This document shows positions 46,337 through 54,873 of a stretch of DNA of 64,000 nt, in pieces. The notes under the pieces are model-generated. The model was not told where the DNA came from, ran no database searches, and was given only the letters and a program-made list of their open reading frames with translations. The DNA is from Nocardia pseudobrasiliensis NBRC 108224. Lineage in GTDB: Bacteria > Actinomycetota > Actinomycetes > Mycobacteriales > Mycobacteriaceae. Numbering within the stretch: position 1 is the stretch's first letter; each line of letters starts with the position of its first letter. The position numbers and the translations under genes are program-made. Where the stretch lies: NCBI RefSeq assembly GCF_001613105.1, contig NZ_BDBS01000027.1, positions 62,001-126,000 on the forward strand. The letters run 5' to 3'.

Positions 46337-47496
46337 CCGCCGGGTAAACCTCCGAAGCACACCGACCAGGGCACCGCCAACTCTACCGTGTATCCCCCTT
46401 CGGCCCGCGGCCGCGCGATGAGCGTTCCGCCGTAAACCCGCGCGCGCTCGCGCATTCCGAGCAAACCGTGTCCGCCCGCGGCGGGATCCCGCGCGACGAT
46501 CGAGCCCCGGTCGTTGGTGACGGTCGCGGTCAGCTTCCGCGAATCGCGATGCACCGCGACGGTGACCCGGCACGGGCCCGCGTGCTTGATGACATTGGTC
46601 AGCGCCTCCTGGATGACGCGATACACCGTGAGCTGCAGGCCCGTCGGCAGATCGTCGACCGATCCGGTGATTGTCAGGGTGGCGTCCACGCCTACCCCGC
46701 GAACCCGCTCGATCAGCGCCTCCAGCCGACCGAACCCGGGGGCCGGTTCGGCGTCGGGCGGGGAATCACTGGTGCGCAACAGCTTCAGCACCCGACGCAA
46801 CTCCTCCAGGGTTTCCCGGCTGGTGTCGCCGATGGTGTGCACGGCGGCCCGGGCCGCGGGCGGGTCGCTGTCGAAGACGTACTTCGCCACCCCGGCCTGC
46901 ATGGAGATCACCGAGATGTGATGGGCGACAACATCGTGCAGCTCCCGGGCGATCTCGATCCGTTCCTGGGAGACGGCGTGTTCGATGCGGAACCGCTGCT
47001 CGCGCCGCAATTGCTCGGTGGCCTCGGCCAATTGCCGATTGCGCAACGCCAGCCGCCGCGACACGCTCGCCAATACCCACACCACCGGCGGCATTCCGAG
47101 TCCCTGGGCGATCGCCACCGCCGCCGGTATGTCCGGTAGCCAGGCGCTGTAGAACAGCACCGCCCCGAACAGCACCGCACCCACCGCCGTCTGCCGGACC
47201 GAGCGCGTCGCCGCCAGGGTGTAGAAGGCCACCAGCGGCCCGTACACATTGAAACTCGGGTAGTAATCCAGCGTCAGGTACGCCAGGTACCCGGCCGCCG
47301 ACGTGACGAGCGTGAGCATCGGCGCGATCCGACGCGCCGCCAGCGGCAGGCAGACCCACCCGGTCAGCAGGAACGCCCACGGATCGAACCGCAGAAATCC
47401 CGCCGGTTCATATGCGCTGCCCACCCAGCAGGTGGCACCGAACAGGATCAGGGCCACGGCCGCATCCATGATTCGCGGATTGCGCCAACTCAGCAC
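46333..47496 (-). CDS. Two-component sensor histidine kinase (HisKA_3)
   Basis: About 387 residues from GTG at 47496; no strong ribosome-binding site was seen, and ATGs at 47547 and 47535 are alternatives. Four to five N-terminal membrane segments (VALILFGATCWVG and later) form an integral membrane sensor without a large external loop. The dimerisation/phospho-His motif is ARELHDVVAHHISVIS. The HATPase domain has RVIQEALTNVIKHAG and GGHGLLGMRERA. This NarX/DesK-like class is typical next to antibiotic ABC exporters. It is coupled to the response regulator. Confidence 0.92.
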   Translation of the reverse strand: MLSWRNPRIMDAAVALILFGATCWVGSAYEPAGFLRFDPWAFLLTGWVCLPLAARRIAPMLTLVTSAAGYLAYLTLDYYPSFNVYGPLVAFYTLAATRSVRQTAVGAVLFGAVLFYSAWLPDIPAAVAIAQGLGMPPVVWVLASVSRRLALRNRQLAEATEQLRREQRFRIEHAVSQERIEIARELHDVVAHHISVISMQAGVAKYVFDSDPPAARAAVHTIGDTSRETLEELRRVLKLLRTSDSPPDAEPAPGFGRLEALIERVRGVGVDATLTITGSVDDLPTGLQLTVYRVIQEALTNVIKHAGPCRVTVAVHRDSRKLTATVTNDRGSIVARDPAAGGHGLLGMRERARVYGGTLIARPRAEGGYTVELAVPWSVCFGGLPGG

Positions 47497-47653
47497 GGGC
47501 CCATCGTATGAGACCCGGCGACAACACAATTGCATTCGGGTGACCACTACAGCCCAGGTTTACCCGAGATCCTTTCCTGGATGGATGTGCCCGGACGCCG
47601 ATCTGTAATAACGTGTTCGGCGGGTGGGGATTCACCGGGGAGGGTGAAAAACG

Positions 47654-48085
47654 ATGGCTGGGCAAGCGAAGCCGGCGCCGAGGGCGGAGGGGACTCCCGG
47701 ACTGCCGGGTACCGAACCCTATATCTGTCTGATGGTCGTCGAATCCGACGATCGAAAGCCCGGCGGGTCGATCCGTTGCGGTTTCGTCGTCACGGCGCGG
47801 GCCGCGCCGAAGCTGACCGACGCGATCATCGCCGAACTACCGGCGGTCGGAACCAGAAGACCGAGTTCCGGGTGGATCCATATCGCGCAGACCCGTTCCA
47901 GATTCGGGCCGGACGGCATCACCCGGTTCCGGCTCGGCTGGCAGGATGTCGCCGGGAACGGTCGCTACCTCATCACACCCGGGCTGCCGCCGATCGCGGT
48001 CGCGACCGATACGAAACTGCTGCGGGCGCTGATCGATACCGGAATTGCCCAGGTGGCGCGAGCCATTCGCGAAGAATACGAATGA
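47654..48085 (+). CDS. Unidentified 143-residue protein
   Basis: Begins with a Pro/Ala-rich tail (about 20 residues), then an alpha/beta-looking domain with YICLMVVESDD and WQDVAGNGRYLITPG. It has no Cys-rich or transmembrane part and no family I recognise. GGGGAGGGT lies upstream of the ATG. It is divergent from the kinase gene and converges on a GGCT-like gene. Confidence 0.65.
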   Translation: MAGQAKPAPRAEGTPGLPGTEPYICLMVVESDDRKPGGSIRCGFVVTARAAPKLTDAIIAELPAVGTRRPSSGWIHIAQTRSRFGPDGITRFRLGWQDVAGNGRYLITPGLPPIAVATDTKLLRALIDTGIAQVARAIREEYE

Positions 48086-48102
48086 GCCATAGGCGCAACC
48101 GA

Positions 48103-48774
48103 TTACGGCAATTGCCAGGGCAGTTCGGCGAGCGCGGCCAATTCCGCGGCGTCGTACTGTCCGTGGACCCCGGGCAGGGCGGCGAGGTATTCGATGACCC
48201 GCTCTTGGTCCCACTCGTGCGCCTCGCGCAGCCCCGCGGCGAGCATGGCGAGATATCCCGGCGCGGGACGACGCAATCGTACCGTCGCGGGATCCCAAGG
48301 CGCGGTGAAGGTTACGATCGGACACCCCTCCAGATCTCCGACGTGCAGCAGCGTTTCGTAGCGTCCGGATCCCAACCGCAGGCATCCGGCGGCCAGCAAT
48401 TGATCCAGATCCGGTTCGTACCATTGCCCCGGCACCCGGTACATCTCCTGGGTGAGCAGATCCGCGAACTGCGTGCGGCCGAGCAGATATCCGCGCGCCG
48501 CGGCCCCGACCGGCCAATCGGGCTCGGGGCTGTCGGCATAGAACGCGACGCCACCACCCCACACCGGGCTCTGCCAGGCGAAGTAGATCGTCCCGGGCAG
48601 GCGCAGCGGCACGGTCCGCCGCGGCGGTGTGCCGTCGCGGAATCCGGGATAGGTGTGCGCGGTCCAGGGCGGCGTACCGCCCGCGATGTAGTACGCCAGC
48701 CTGCGCGCGTGGAGATTGGAACCGTATGCGGCGTACCAGATGTGTCCGTCGTCGATGGATTCGATGATAGTCAC
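48103..48774 (-). CDS. Gamma-glutamylcyclotransferase-like (GGCT/AIG2 fold) protein
   Basis: 223 residues. WYAAYGSNL at residues 13-21 is the YGSNL substrate-binding signature of the GGCT-like fold. Later parts (FAWQSPVWGGGVAFY, VPGQWYEP) match the actinobacterial 'histone deacetylase'-annotated relatives only loosely. The catalytic Glu is not identifiable with confidence. GTG at 48774 was chosen because the frame upstream is the shadow of the next gene. Function unknown. Confidence 0.7.
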   Translation of the reverse strand: MTIIESIDDGHIWYAAYGSNLHARRLAYYIAGGTPPWTAHTYPGFRDGTPPRRTVPLRLPGTIYFAWQSPVWGGGVAFYADSPEPDWPVGAAARGYLLGRTQFADLLTQEMYRVPGQWYEPDLDQLLAAGCLRLGSGRYETLLHVGDLEGCPIVTFTAPWDPATVRLRRPAPGYLAMLAAGLREAHEWDQERVIEYLAALPGVHGQYDAAELAALAELPWQLP

Positions 48775-48851
48775 GCCGGTCGCGGCCGATGAGTTCGCGC
48801 GGCCCGACCGGTCTGCACTGACGAACCCGGCGATCGAGCGGAGGAGAAACC

Positions 48852-49484
48852 GTGCGGGACGATGTGTGGTCGATGGTGCACGCGGAGCGCTGGGCGCTGA
48901 TCGAGGATCTGTCGCGGCTCGACGACAAGCAGTGGGAGACGCCGTCGCTGTGCCCCGGCTGGAGTGTGCGCGAGGTGGCCGCGCATCTGGTGAACGCGGC
49001 CCGCACAACACGGCTGAGCTTCGTAATCGGGCTCGCCCGCGCGGGATTCGACTTCCACCGCCAGAACGCGCGCGGGGTGGCCCGTGAGCTCGGCGCGTCG
49101 CCGCAGGAGACATTGCGGCGGCTGCGCGGGGTCGCGGATCGGCGGAGCACTCCCCCCGCACCCCTCGACACCCGTCTGGTCGAGGAGGTCGTACACGGCG
49201 AGGACATCCGTCGCCCCCTGGGACTCACCCGCGCCTACCCGCAGGACGCCGTCCTCCGCGCGCTTCGCCTACAGGCGCGCACCTCGGCATCCTTCGGCGG
49301 CGCCAGGGAACTGCTGCGCGGCGTCCGGGTGGTGGCGACCGACGCCGATCTGTCGATCGGAGACGGTCCACAGGTGCGCGGGGCCGTCCTGCCGTTGCTG
49401 CTGGCGGTCAGTGGTCGGCCGGTGGGACAGGACGAACTCGACGGGCCCGGCGTGGCCGCGTTGCTCAGAACACGAAACGATTGA
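48852..49484 (+). CDS. DinB-fold maleylpyruvate isomerase/mycothiol-dependent family protein
   Basis: 210 residues. The N-terminal helix bundle has LSRLDDKQWETPSLCPGWSVREVAAHL, the TIGR03083 signature with the metal-binding His pattern (W-S-V-x-E-V-x-A-H), and a later VHGEDIRRPLG with a second His/Glu set. Members use mycothiol in isomerase or transferase reactions. GTG start at 48852. Its end overlaps the converging methyltransferase by 20 bases. Confidence 0.85.
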   Translation: MRDDVWSMVHAERWALIEDLSRLDDKQWETPSLCPGWSVREVAAHLVNAARTTRLSFVIGLARAGFDFHRQNARGVARELGASPQETLRRLRGVADRRSTPPAPLDTRLVEEVVHGEDIRRPLGLTRAYPQDAVLRALRLQARTSASFGGARELLRGVRVVATDADLSIGDGPQVRGAVLPLLLAVSGRPVGQDELDGPGVAALLRTRND

Positions 49485-50211
49485 GCACGTCGTAGTCACG
49501 CAGCGGGGTCGCGCAGACCAACCGATACATCAGCCGTTGCGCGGTGGCGGGAATCTTCTCGTACCCCGCCAGCGCCGATCGACGGTCCAGCAGGCGCAGT
49601 CGCGGATTCCATCGTTCCAGGTCGTGGCCGTCCCGAATGCCCCAGGTGACAATGCCTTTGGTGAACAGTTTCGACAGCCGCGGACCCATGGGCGACAACG
49701 TGTCGAACAGCATCTCTCCCTGCGGAAACCGATCGGTCAGCCGCCGGAGCAGCGCGCGCACCTCGGATTCGCGCAGGTACATGAGCAGTCCCTCGGCGAC
49801 GATCAGCGCGGGACGGTCGGTCGGCGTCTGTTCCAGCCAGCCCGCATCGGTCACCGACGAACCGATCATGCGATAGCCGTCACCGTCGCTGTAGAGCTTG
49901 CGCCGCAAGGCCACGACGCCGGGCTGATCGACATCGAACCAGCGCACCTCGCGCGGCGGCCGCAGCCGGAACGCCCGCGTGTCCATACCGCAACCCAGAT
50001 GCAGTACAACGGCATCGGGGTGACGGCCGAGAAACTCCGCGCACCAGGCATCCAGCTGCGCGGCCCGCAGGGCGACCACCCATTGATTCGTCCCGGGCCG
50101 CATGGCGCGATGCATCCGGGCCCAGTCGTAGTCGATCCGGTCCACCGCCGCCGCGTCGTCGCCGAGAACAGGTCGCGAGAACCCTTGCGGCCCAGCAATC
50201 TTCACGCGCAT
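49465..50211 (-). CDS. LCM-family class I O-methyltransferase
   Basis: 248 residues. The SAM motif is VLHLGCGMDTRAFRL, then VRWFDVDQPGVVALRR and AEGLLMYLRESEVRALLRRL, the order of leucine-carboxyl-methyltransferase/TcmP-type enzymes widespread in mycobacteria. Substrate unknown. The ATG at 50211 is only 13 bases from the divergent gene start, so their promoters must overlap or lie within coding sequence. Confidence 0.88.
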   Translation of the reverse strand: MRVKIAGPQGFSRPVLGDDAAAVDRIDYDWARMHRAMRPGTNQWVVALRAAQLDAWCAEFLGRHPDAVVLHLGCGMDTRAFRLRPPREVRWFDVDQPGVVALRRKLYSDGDGYRMIGSSVTDAGWLEQTPTDRPALIVAEGLLMYLRESEVRALLRRLTDRFPQGEMLFDTLSPMGPRLSKLFTKGIVTWGIRDGHDLERWNPRLRLLDRRSALAGYEKIPATAQRLMYRLVCATPLRDYDVLNRFVF

Positions 50212-50224
50212 CTACCATGAGTCC

Positions 50225-50623
50225 ATGACGGGTACGCCAGAACGATTCGGTTGCGCAGCCTGCTACGGGGACGACGAGCACGCGACGTGGCAGCACTTCC
50301 GGAACAATTGCCCACGCGACCGCAACCTCGTCGAGGACTCGCATTTCATCGTCGGCCTGCTGCACTGTGGGCAGTGCGATCAGCGATTCGTCTCGGTCTT
50401 CACCGAATTCATCGACTGGACCGCGGGCGAGGACCCGCAGTACACCACGATCATGCCCCTCACCGAATCCGAGGCCACCGCCCTGCTCGACGGCAGTCTG
50501 CAGGTTCACGCCATCGGCGACCTCGGCGCGAATCGCCAACATCTGCACCATGATTGGCCCTCGGGCACACCTCCGCAGCTGTCCTGGGGCCGTGGGAGGT
50601 TCCCGATCGTCGAGGGCCGCTGA
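50225..50623 (+). CDS. Small zinc-ribbon-like protein of unknown function
   Basis: 132 residues. Two CxxC pairs are present, GCAACYG near 9 and HCGQCDQRF near 48, plus HFRNNCPRD, suggesting a Zn-binding fold. The tail is Gly/Pro/His-rich. No named family. Divergent from the LCM methyltransferase with a 13-base gap; convergent to the GAF-ANTAR gene, 6 bases away. Confidence 0.72.
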   Translation: MTGTPERFGCAACYGDDEHATWQHFRNNCPRDRNLVEDSHFIVGLLHCGQCDQRFVSVFTEFIDWTAGEDPQYTTIMPLTESEATALLDGSLQVHAIGDLGANRQHLHHDWPSGTPPQLSWGRGRFPIVEGR

Positions 50624-50629
50624 GCGCTC

Positions 50630-51517
50630 TCAGCGCAGATCGCAGTCGCCGCCCAGGACACGGTACGCGAGGGTGGTGAGATGTTCGCCGGTGACGAACG
50701 AGCGGGCCCGCATCAGCGACAGCGCCACGGCGGGAGAGCAGCCGTGATCCGCCGCGACCATTCCCATCGCGCGGTGCAAGACCAGTAACCCGTCGTCATC
50801 GTCGGAGGCGGGGGCGCGAATGCCGAGTTCGGCCACATCACCATCGTCGAGACCGTTGAGTATGGTTTCGATCAGCGCATCGGCCAGGCATTCGGCGGCC
50901 CGGGGCATATCGAGATCCAACTGCGGCCGGGCAGCGAAGGCGCACAACGCACCGCTCTGCGCGCCCGCCCCGAGAAAGGGGACCGCCACCACCACGGCAA
51001 TGCCCAATTCGGCTGCGGCCGGGCCGAATATCGGCCAGCGATCGATCATCTCCGCACCCACGGCCGTCACCGGTCGCCGATCGGCCACCGCGGACCGGGC
51101 CGGACCGTCGCCGAGGGTCAATTCCACATTCTGAGCCGTCCACGACAGTCGATCCGACGCCGCGACCATGACCTCACTGTCCTGCCGGTCGAACAGCGTC
51201 AGCCCCGCGCTGTCCATCGATAATTCGGACGCGACCGCGGCCATCAACACCGGCAGGACATTCTCCTCGGGACGCTCCGACCAGCGTTGCAGCTGCATCG
51301 CGTGGTGGCGATACAGCCGAGCGCACGCCCGATGCCGATTCTCGATTTGCCTGTGCAGATGGCCCAGGCGCAATCGCAACGACCGCAGGCTCTCGGGAGG
51401 AAGTCGGGCCTCGTTCTCGAACCGCGCGGCCACTCCGGCGGCGCGAGCCGCCCGCCGGAGCTCGTCGCTGAAGCGGGCCCACGCCCGACCCACCGAACTC
51501 TCCGAATCGGATGACAT
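50630..51517 (-). CDS. GAF-ANTAR RNA-binding antiterminator-type regulator
   Basis: 295 residues. A coiled N-terminal helix (~25-65), a GAF sensor domain from ~75 to 215 and a C-terminal ANTAR-like three-helix domain (LVLHRAMGMVAADHGCSPAVA, then LMRARSFVTGEHLTTLAYRVLG). ANTAR proteins bind dual hairpins in mRNA leaders. A further upstream ATG (51577) is in frame; 51517 was preferred. Upstream, GAATCGA-N10-TCGATTC at 51593-51616 may be an operator. Confidence 0.82.
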   Translation of the reverse strand: MSSDSESSVGRAWARFSDELRRAARAAGVAARFENEARLPPESLRSLRLRLGHLHRQIENRHRACARLYRHHAMQLQRWSERPEENVLPVLMAAVASELSMDSAGLTLFDRQDSEVMVAASDRLSWTAQNVELTLGDGPARSAVADRRPVTAVGAEMIDRWPIFGPAAAELGIAVVVAVPFLGAGAQSGALCAFAARPQLDLDMPRAAECLADALIETILNGLDDGDVAELGIRAPASDDDDGLLVLHRAMGMVAADHGCSPAVALSLMRARSFVTGEHLTTLAYRVLGGDCDLR

Positions 51518-51592
51518 CAGCGATAGCCTGATGCGCTCATGATGGAAAGTCTGTCCCGAACAACACCCCCAACGCAACGCACACTCCGCAGC

Positions 51593-51616
51593 GAATCGAT
51601 TTTCACAGCTCGATTC
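51593..51616. promoter_or_regulatory. Inverted repeat upstream of the GAF-ANTAR gene
   Basis: GAATCGA (51593-51599) and TCGATTC (51610-51616) pair perfectly with a 10-base spacer in AT-richer non-coding DNA, about 76 bases upstream of the gene start. It may be an operator or a transcript hairpin. Confidence 0.35.
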
Positions 51617-51724
51617 GTTCGATTTTCGGTCCCCCGGTTTCGGACGTTATCGACGCGGGTAATCAACTGCCTCGCTCGCTACCCGAAAGCCTTACGACTC
51701 GGGTTATTTCGATGACATAAGACG

Positions 51725-51753
51725 GGTCGGCCCGGACAGCGTCCGGGCCGACC
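51725..51753 (-). terminator. Hairpin terminator of the ferritin-like gene
   Basis: A perfect 13-base stem, GGTCGGCCCGGAC (51725-51737) and GTCCGGGCCGACC (51741-51753), with a 3-base loop, ending 14 bases past the stop of the minus-strand gene. Downstream bases (CCGTCTTATG) are only mildly T-rich. Confidence 0.8.
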
Positions 51754-51766
51754 ACGGTGATCTCGG

Positions 51767-52729
51767 TCAGTTACGCCCGGTGACTTCCTGGGCGATGGCC
51801 GCGAGGCGGGTCTGAGTGGCCGAGACCACGCCCTGACGGTTCTTGTTGGCCTCCTCGTAGGCGAGGATCGCGCGCAGGTCGGACGGGTCGGACAATTCCT
51901 TGATCGCCGCGACGGCCTGGTTGACGGTCAGCTCGTCGTAGCGCGGGACGGGCAGCTCATCGGGTTCCAGGACGCCGGTGGCGGTCCGGACCGAATGCAG
52001 CGCATCGGCGGTGGCATCGGCGCCCTCGCGACGGGCGACCCGTTCGGCGGCCTCCAGCGCGGCGTCGCGGGAGGCGGTGACGGTCTTGACCGCGACACCA
52101 CCCGCGTGTGCGCCGCGCGCGAGCAGCTCGCTGAGCGCGGGCGGGGTGGTCCGGAAGGCGTCCAGGGCCCGGTCGATGCCGCGAGCGGACAGGGTCACCG
52201 GGATATTGACCAGCTTGACCGCGGTCCCGGCGGCCGCCTGAACCGGGGTGCGGCGCAAGGCCGCCGGTCCGCCGAGGGCATCCTCGGCCAGAACCGTGGT
52301 CAACCACTCCACGGTCGCGGTGTGCGCGGTGATCAGCCGCTCCGCCAGGGCCGTGACCTCCGGCTGCTGTGCCGTGGTCGCGAGGGCCTTCAGGTAGCGG
52401 GCGCGGTCGAGGAGCTGGTGTTCGAGCATGAGGTCGCCCAGCAGGGCCTCGTCGAAGGGCTGGGCCTGTTCGACCAGCGCCTTGACCGCCGCGACCGCGC
52501 GGCCCAGCAGGGGGCCGACCAGCTGCGGGACGCCGCCCAGGCCGCGGATGGCCGCCTCGATCGCCTCGGCGCGGGCGCGGGCATTGTCGGCGTTCTCGGA
52601 CAGTTCGCGACGTACCGCCTCGGTGCGGGCCTGCGCGATTCGCGTTGTGGCGATCTGGATTTCGGTGTTGGTGAGATCGCGGACAGCGCGCAGCTGAGCC
52701 AGCAGAGTTGTGGTGTCGTGTGTGCTCAT
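51767..52729 (-). CDS. Ferritin-like-fold helical protein
   Basis: 320 residues, almost entirely helical. Residues ~5-165 have the spacing of a ferritin-like four-helix bundle (LLAQLRAVRDLTNTEIQ, LEHQLLDRARYLKAL and LITAHTATVEWLT), including Glu/His at expected metal positions. The rest is Ala-rich helices, perhaps a second bundle. The start at 52729 begins the fold. A metal-storage or stress role is a guess. Confidence 0.7.
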   Translation of the reverse strand: MSTHDTTTLLAQLRAVRDLTNTEIQIATTRIAQARTEAVRRELSENADNARARAEAIEAAIRGLGGVPQLVGPLLGRAVAAVKALVEQAQPFDEALLGDLMLEHQLLDRARYLKALATTAQQPEVTALAERLITAHTATVEWLTTVLAEDALGGPAALRRTPVQAAAGTAVKLVNIPVTLSARGIDRALDAFRTTPPALSELLARGAHAGGVAVKTVTASRDAALEAAERVARREGADATADALHSVRTATGVLEPDELPVPRYDELTVNQAVAAIKELSDPSDLRAILAYEEANKNRQGVVSATQTRLAAIAQEVTGRN

Positions 52730-52849
52730 GGGATCTCGTCCTTCAACGTTGACGCATAGAGGGGGGCGCAACGGTGCACCGCTATCGGGACTACCCAGCC
52801 TCGAGGGCGGGTAACAGATAAGAAGGGGCGGGTAACGGATGGGAGCGAA

Positions 52850-53791
52850 TCAGAGCGACACGGGAACCCCGTCGGCGAGCCACTGGCGGATCTGCCGCGC
52901 GGCGCGGTCGGCGACCGGGTGGCCGGGCGCTCGGGTGACCAGATCGCTGAGGGCGAACATATCCAACACCCGACCCAAGTAGCCGAATTCGGCTGGGGCG
53001 CCGAGATCTTCGGGAAGGTAATCGGCGAATGCCGCGGCGAAGCCGCGCAGGAACGGCTGCGGATAATCACCACCGAAGCGGACCATATTGGCGGCATCGG
53101 CATACGGACAACCCGAATAGCTGAACTCCCAATCCAGTACCGCATCGACACGCCAACCCGCCGAAATACGGCTGACGAGTAAGTTTTTCGGATTCATATC
53201 CGAATGCACCAGGCGGGCTTGATCATCCACCGCCGCCAGCGCCGGCGCGTGGGCGGCGCACAGTTCTGCCCATTCGGCGCGCTCCGACAGTTCCAGGCGC
53301 TCATCGGGAGTCGCGGTCATGCACCGCTCGGCGAACACGGGCAACTGCTGCGACCACGGCGGCTCGGCCGAGAGGGTCAGCTCGGAATCGCCGAAGAATC
53401 CCGGCCGATCGAATCGCACCGCGCTGATACCCGCCGCCACCCGGCCGACCTCCTCGCCCAGGACGTGAAAATCCCGGTGGCTCAGGGTTTTATCCGTCAG
53501 CACCCGGTCGAGCGGCGTCCCCGCCACATAGTCGAGCAGCATCATCGAATGCGGTTCGTCGGCCGACGACGCCGTCACGGCGATCACCCCCGGCACCGGA
53601 ACATGCCGCCCTGCCGCCGACATGACCGCCGCCTCGATCCCGTGCTCACCCATCCCCATCCGAACCACCACCGAGCGCTCGGACAGGACGAACAACCAAG
53701 TCTCGTGCGAGTATCCACCCGCCAGCACCCGGCGCTCGAGCACCCGGTCGCCGAGAATCTCACCGATCCACTGCTTCTCCTCCCACCGCAT
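52850..53791 (-). CDS. Aminoglycoside phosphotransferase-family kinase-like protein
   Basis: About 313 residues. VVRMG with the ATP-binding Lys replaced (Arg), catalytic loop LVHSDMNPKNLLV and metal-binding DAVLDWEFSYSG are typical APH/ChoK features; the substrate is usually a small metabolite or antibiotic. GAGGAA lies 10 bases before ATG 53791; ATG 53809 is possible. The longer open frame upstream runs into the AraC gene on the other strand. Divergent from the GlxA-like regulator. Confidence 0.85.
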   Translation of the reverse strand: MRWEEKQWIGEILGDRVLERRVLAGGYSHETWLFVLSERSVVVRMGMGEHGIEAAVMSAAGRHVPVPGVIAVTASSADEPHSMMLLDYVAGTPLDRVLTDKTLSHRDFHVLGEEVGRVAAGISAVRFDRPGFFGDSELTLSAEPPWSQQLPVFAERCMTATPDERLELSERAEWAELCAAHAPALAAVDDQARLVHSDMNPKNLLVSRISAGWRVDAVLDWEFSYSGCPYADAANMVRFGGDYPQPFLRGFAAAFADYLPEDLGAPAEFGYLGRVLDMFALSDLVTRAPGHPVADRAARQIRQWLADGVPVSL

Positions 53792-53845
53792 ACGCTCAGT
53801 GTTCCTCATCGGCCCCGGCCGCGGAAAGATAGCTACGCTGTCGCC

Positions 53846-54829
53846 ATGCCCGCTTCCCCGCGACTGGTGCAGCTGGTGGTCTTCGACGGCTTCCAGTTGC
53901 TGGATCTGTCCGGGCCCGCGGATGTCTTCAACGCCGCGGCGGTACTGAGCGGCAAACCGCTCTACGACCTGGAGATCGTGGCCGCGCGACCCGGACCGAT
54001 CCGAGCGTTCAGCGGCCTTGAGGTCACGGCGACCCGCACGCTCGGCGATACCGCGGCGACCGCGGACACCCTGATCGTGACGGGCGGGTTGACATTCGAT
54101 CCGGCGCGGTCCGATACCGCCCTGGTCGAGGGCATCCGCGACAGCGCGCGCCGGACCCGGCGCATCGGATCGGTGTGCACGGGAGCGTTTCTCCTGGCCG
54201 AGGCCGGCCTGTTGGCCGGGCGTCGAGCGACCACGCACTGGGCGGGTGGAGCGGTGCTCGGTGAGCTGTATCCCGATATCCGCGTCGAGCCGGATCGGAT
54301 CTACGTCCGCGACGGGGAGATCTGGACCTCGGCGGGAGTCACCGCCGGTATCGACCTCGCCATCGCCATGGTGGCCGACGATCACGGCACCGATCTGGCC
54401 CGGGAGATATCGCGCTGGCTCGTGGTCTATCTACACCGTCCCGGAGGACAGAGTCAGTTCAGCGCCCCGGTCGCGGCCGGACCGCCACGCCGGACACCGA
54501 TGCGCGCGCTGCAGATATGGATCGAGGAGAATCTCGCATGCGATCTCACCGTCGAGGCCCTCGCACGGCAGTCGGGTATGAGCACACGCAACTTCTCCCG
54601 GGTATTCGCCGCCGAATTCGGTTCCACCCCAGCCCGTTACGTCGAGCGGGCGCGCGTCGCGGCCGCGCGACGTCTGCTCGAGACCAGCGATTACACCCTG
54701 GATCGAGTGGCGGCCGAGGTCGGGCTGGGCAGGCCGGAAACGCTCTATCGGACATTCCAGCGTCAGCTCGGCGTGGCTCCGGGTGAGTATCGGCAGCGGT
54801 TCGCCCGTCGCTGGCCGGATCTGCAATAA
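53846..54829 (+). CDS. GlxA-type transcriptional regulator: DJ-1/PfpI domain plus AraC HTH
   Basis: 327 residues. The N-terminal DJ-1/PfpI domain (~8-175) has GSVCTGAFLLAEAGLLAGR with the elbow Cys. The C-terminal AraC HTH (~215-320) has LTVEALARQSGMSTRNFSRVF and LDRVAAEVGLGRPETLYRTF. GlxA-like proteins often sense small nitrogenous metabolites. The neighbouring downstream gene also encodes a DJ-1 domain, a likely target. ATG at 53846. Confidence 0.92.
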   Translation: MPASPRLVQLVVFDGFQLLDLSGPADVFNAAAVLSGKPLYDLEIVAARPGPIRAFSGLEVTATRTLGDTAATADTLIVTGGLTFDPARSDTALVEGIRDSARRTRRIGSVCTGAFLLAEAGLLAGRRATTHWAGGAVLGELYPDIRVEPDRIYVRDGEIWTSAGVTAGIDLAIAMVADDHGTDLAREISRWLVVYLHRPGGQSQFSAPVAAGPPRRTPMRALQIWIEENLACDLTVEALARQSGMSTRNFSRVFAAEFGSTPARYVERARVAAARRLLETSDYTLDRVAAEVGLGRPETLYRTFQRQLGVAPGEYRQRFARRWPDLQ

Positions 54830-54873
54830 ATGTGTCGTGGCGGCCGCCCGGTCCGCTCTCGCATGCTCGATGC

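Noticed and set aside
48775..49161. N-terminal extension of the GGCT-like frame
   Set aside because: It is Arg/Ala-rich and antisense to the DinB-family gene; the GTG at 48774 starts recognisable protein.
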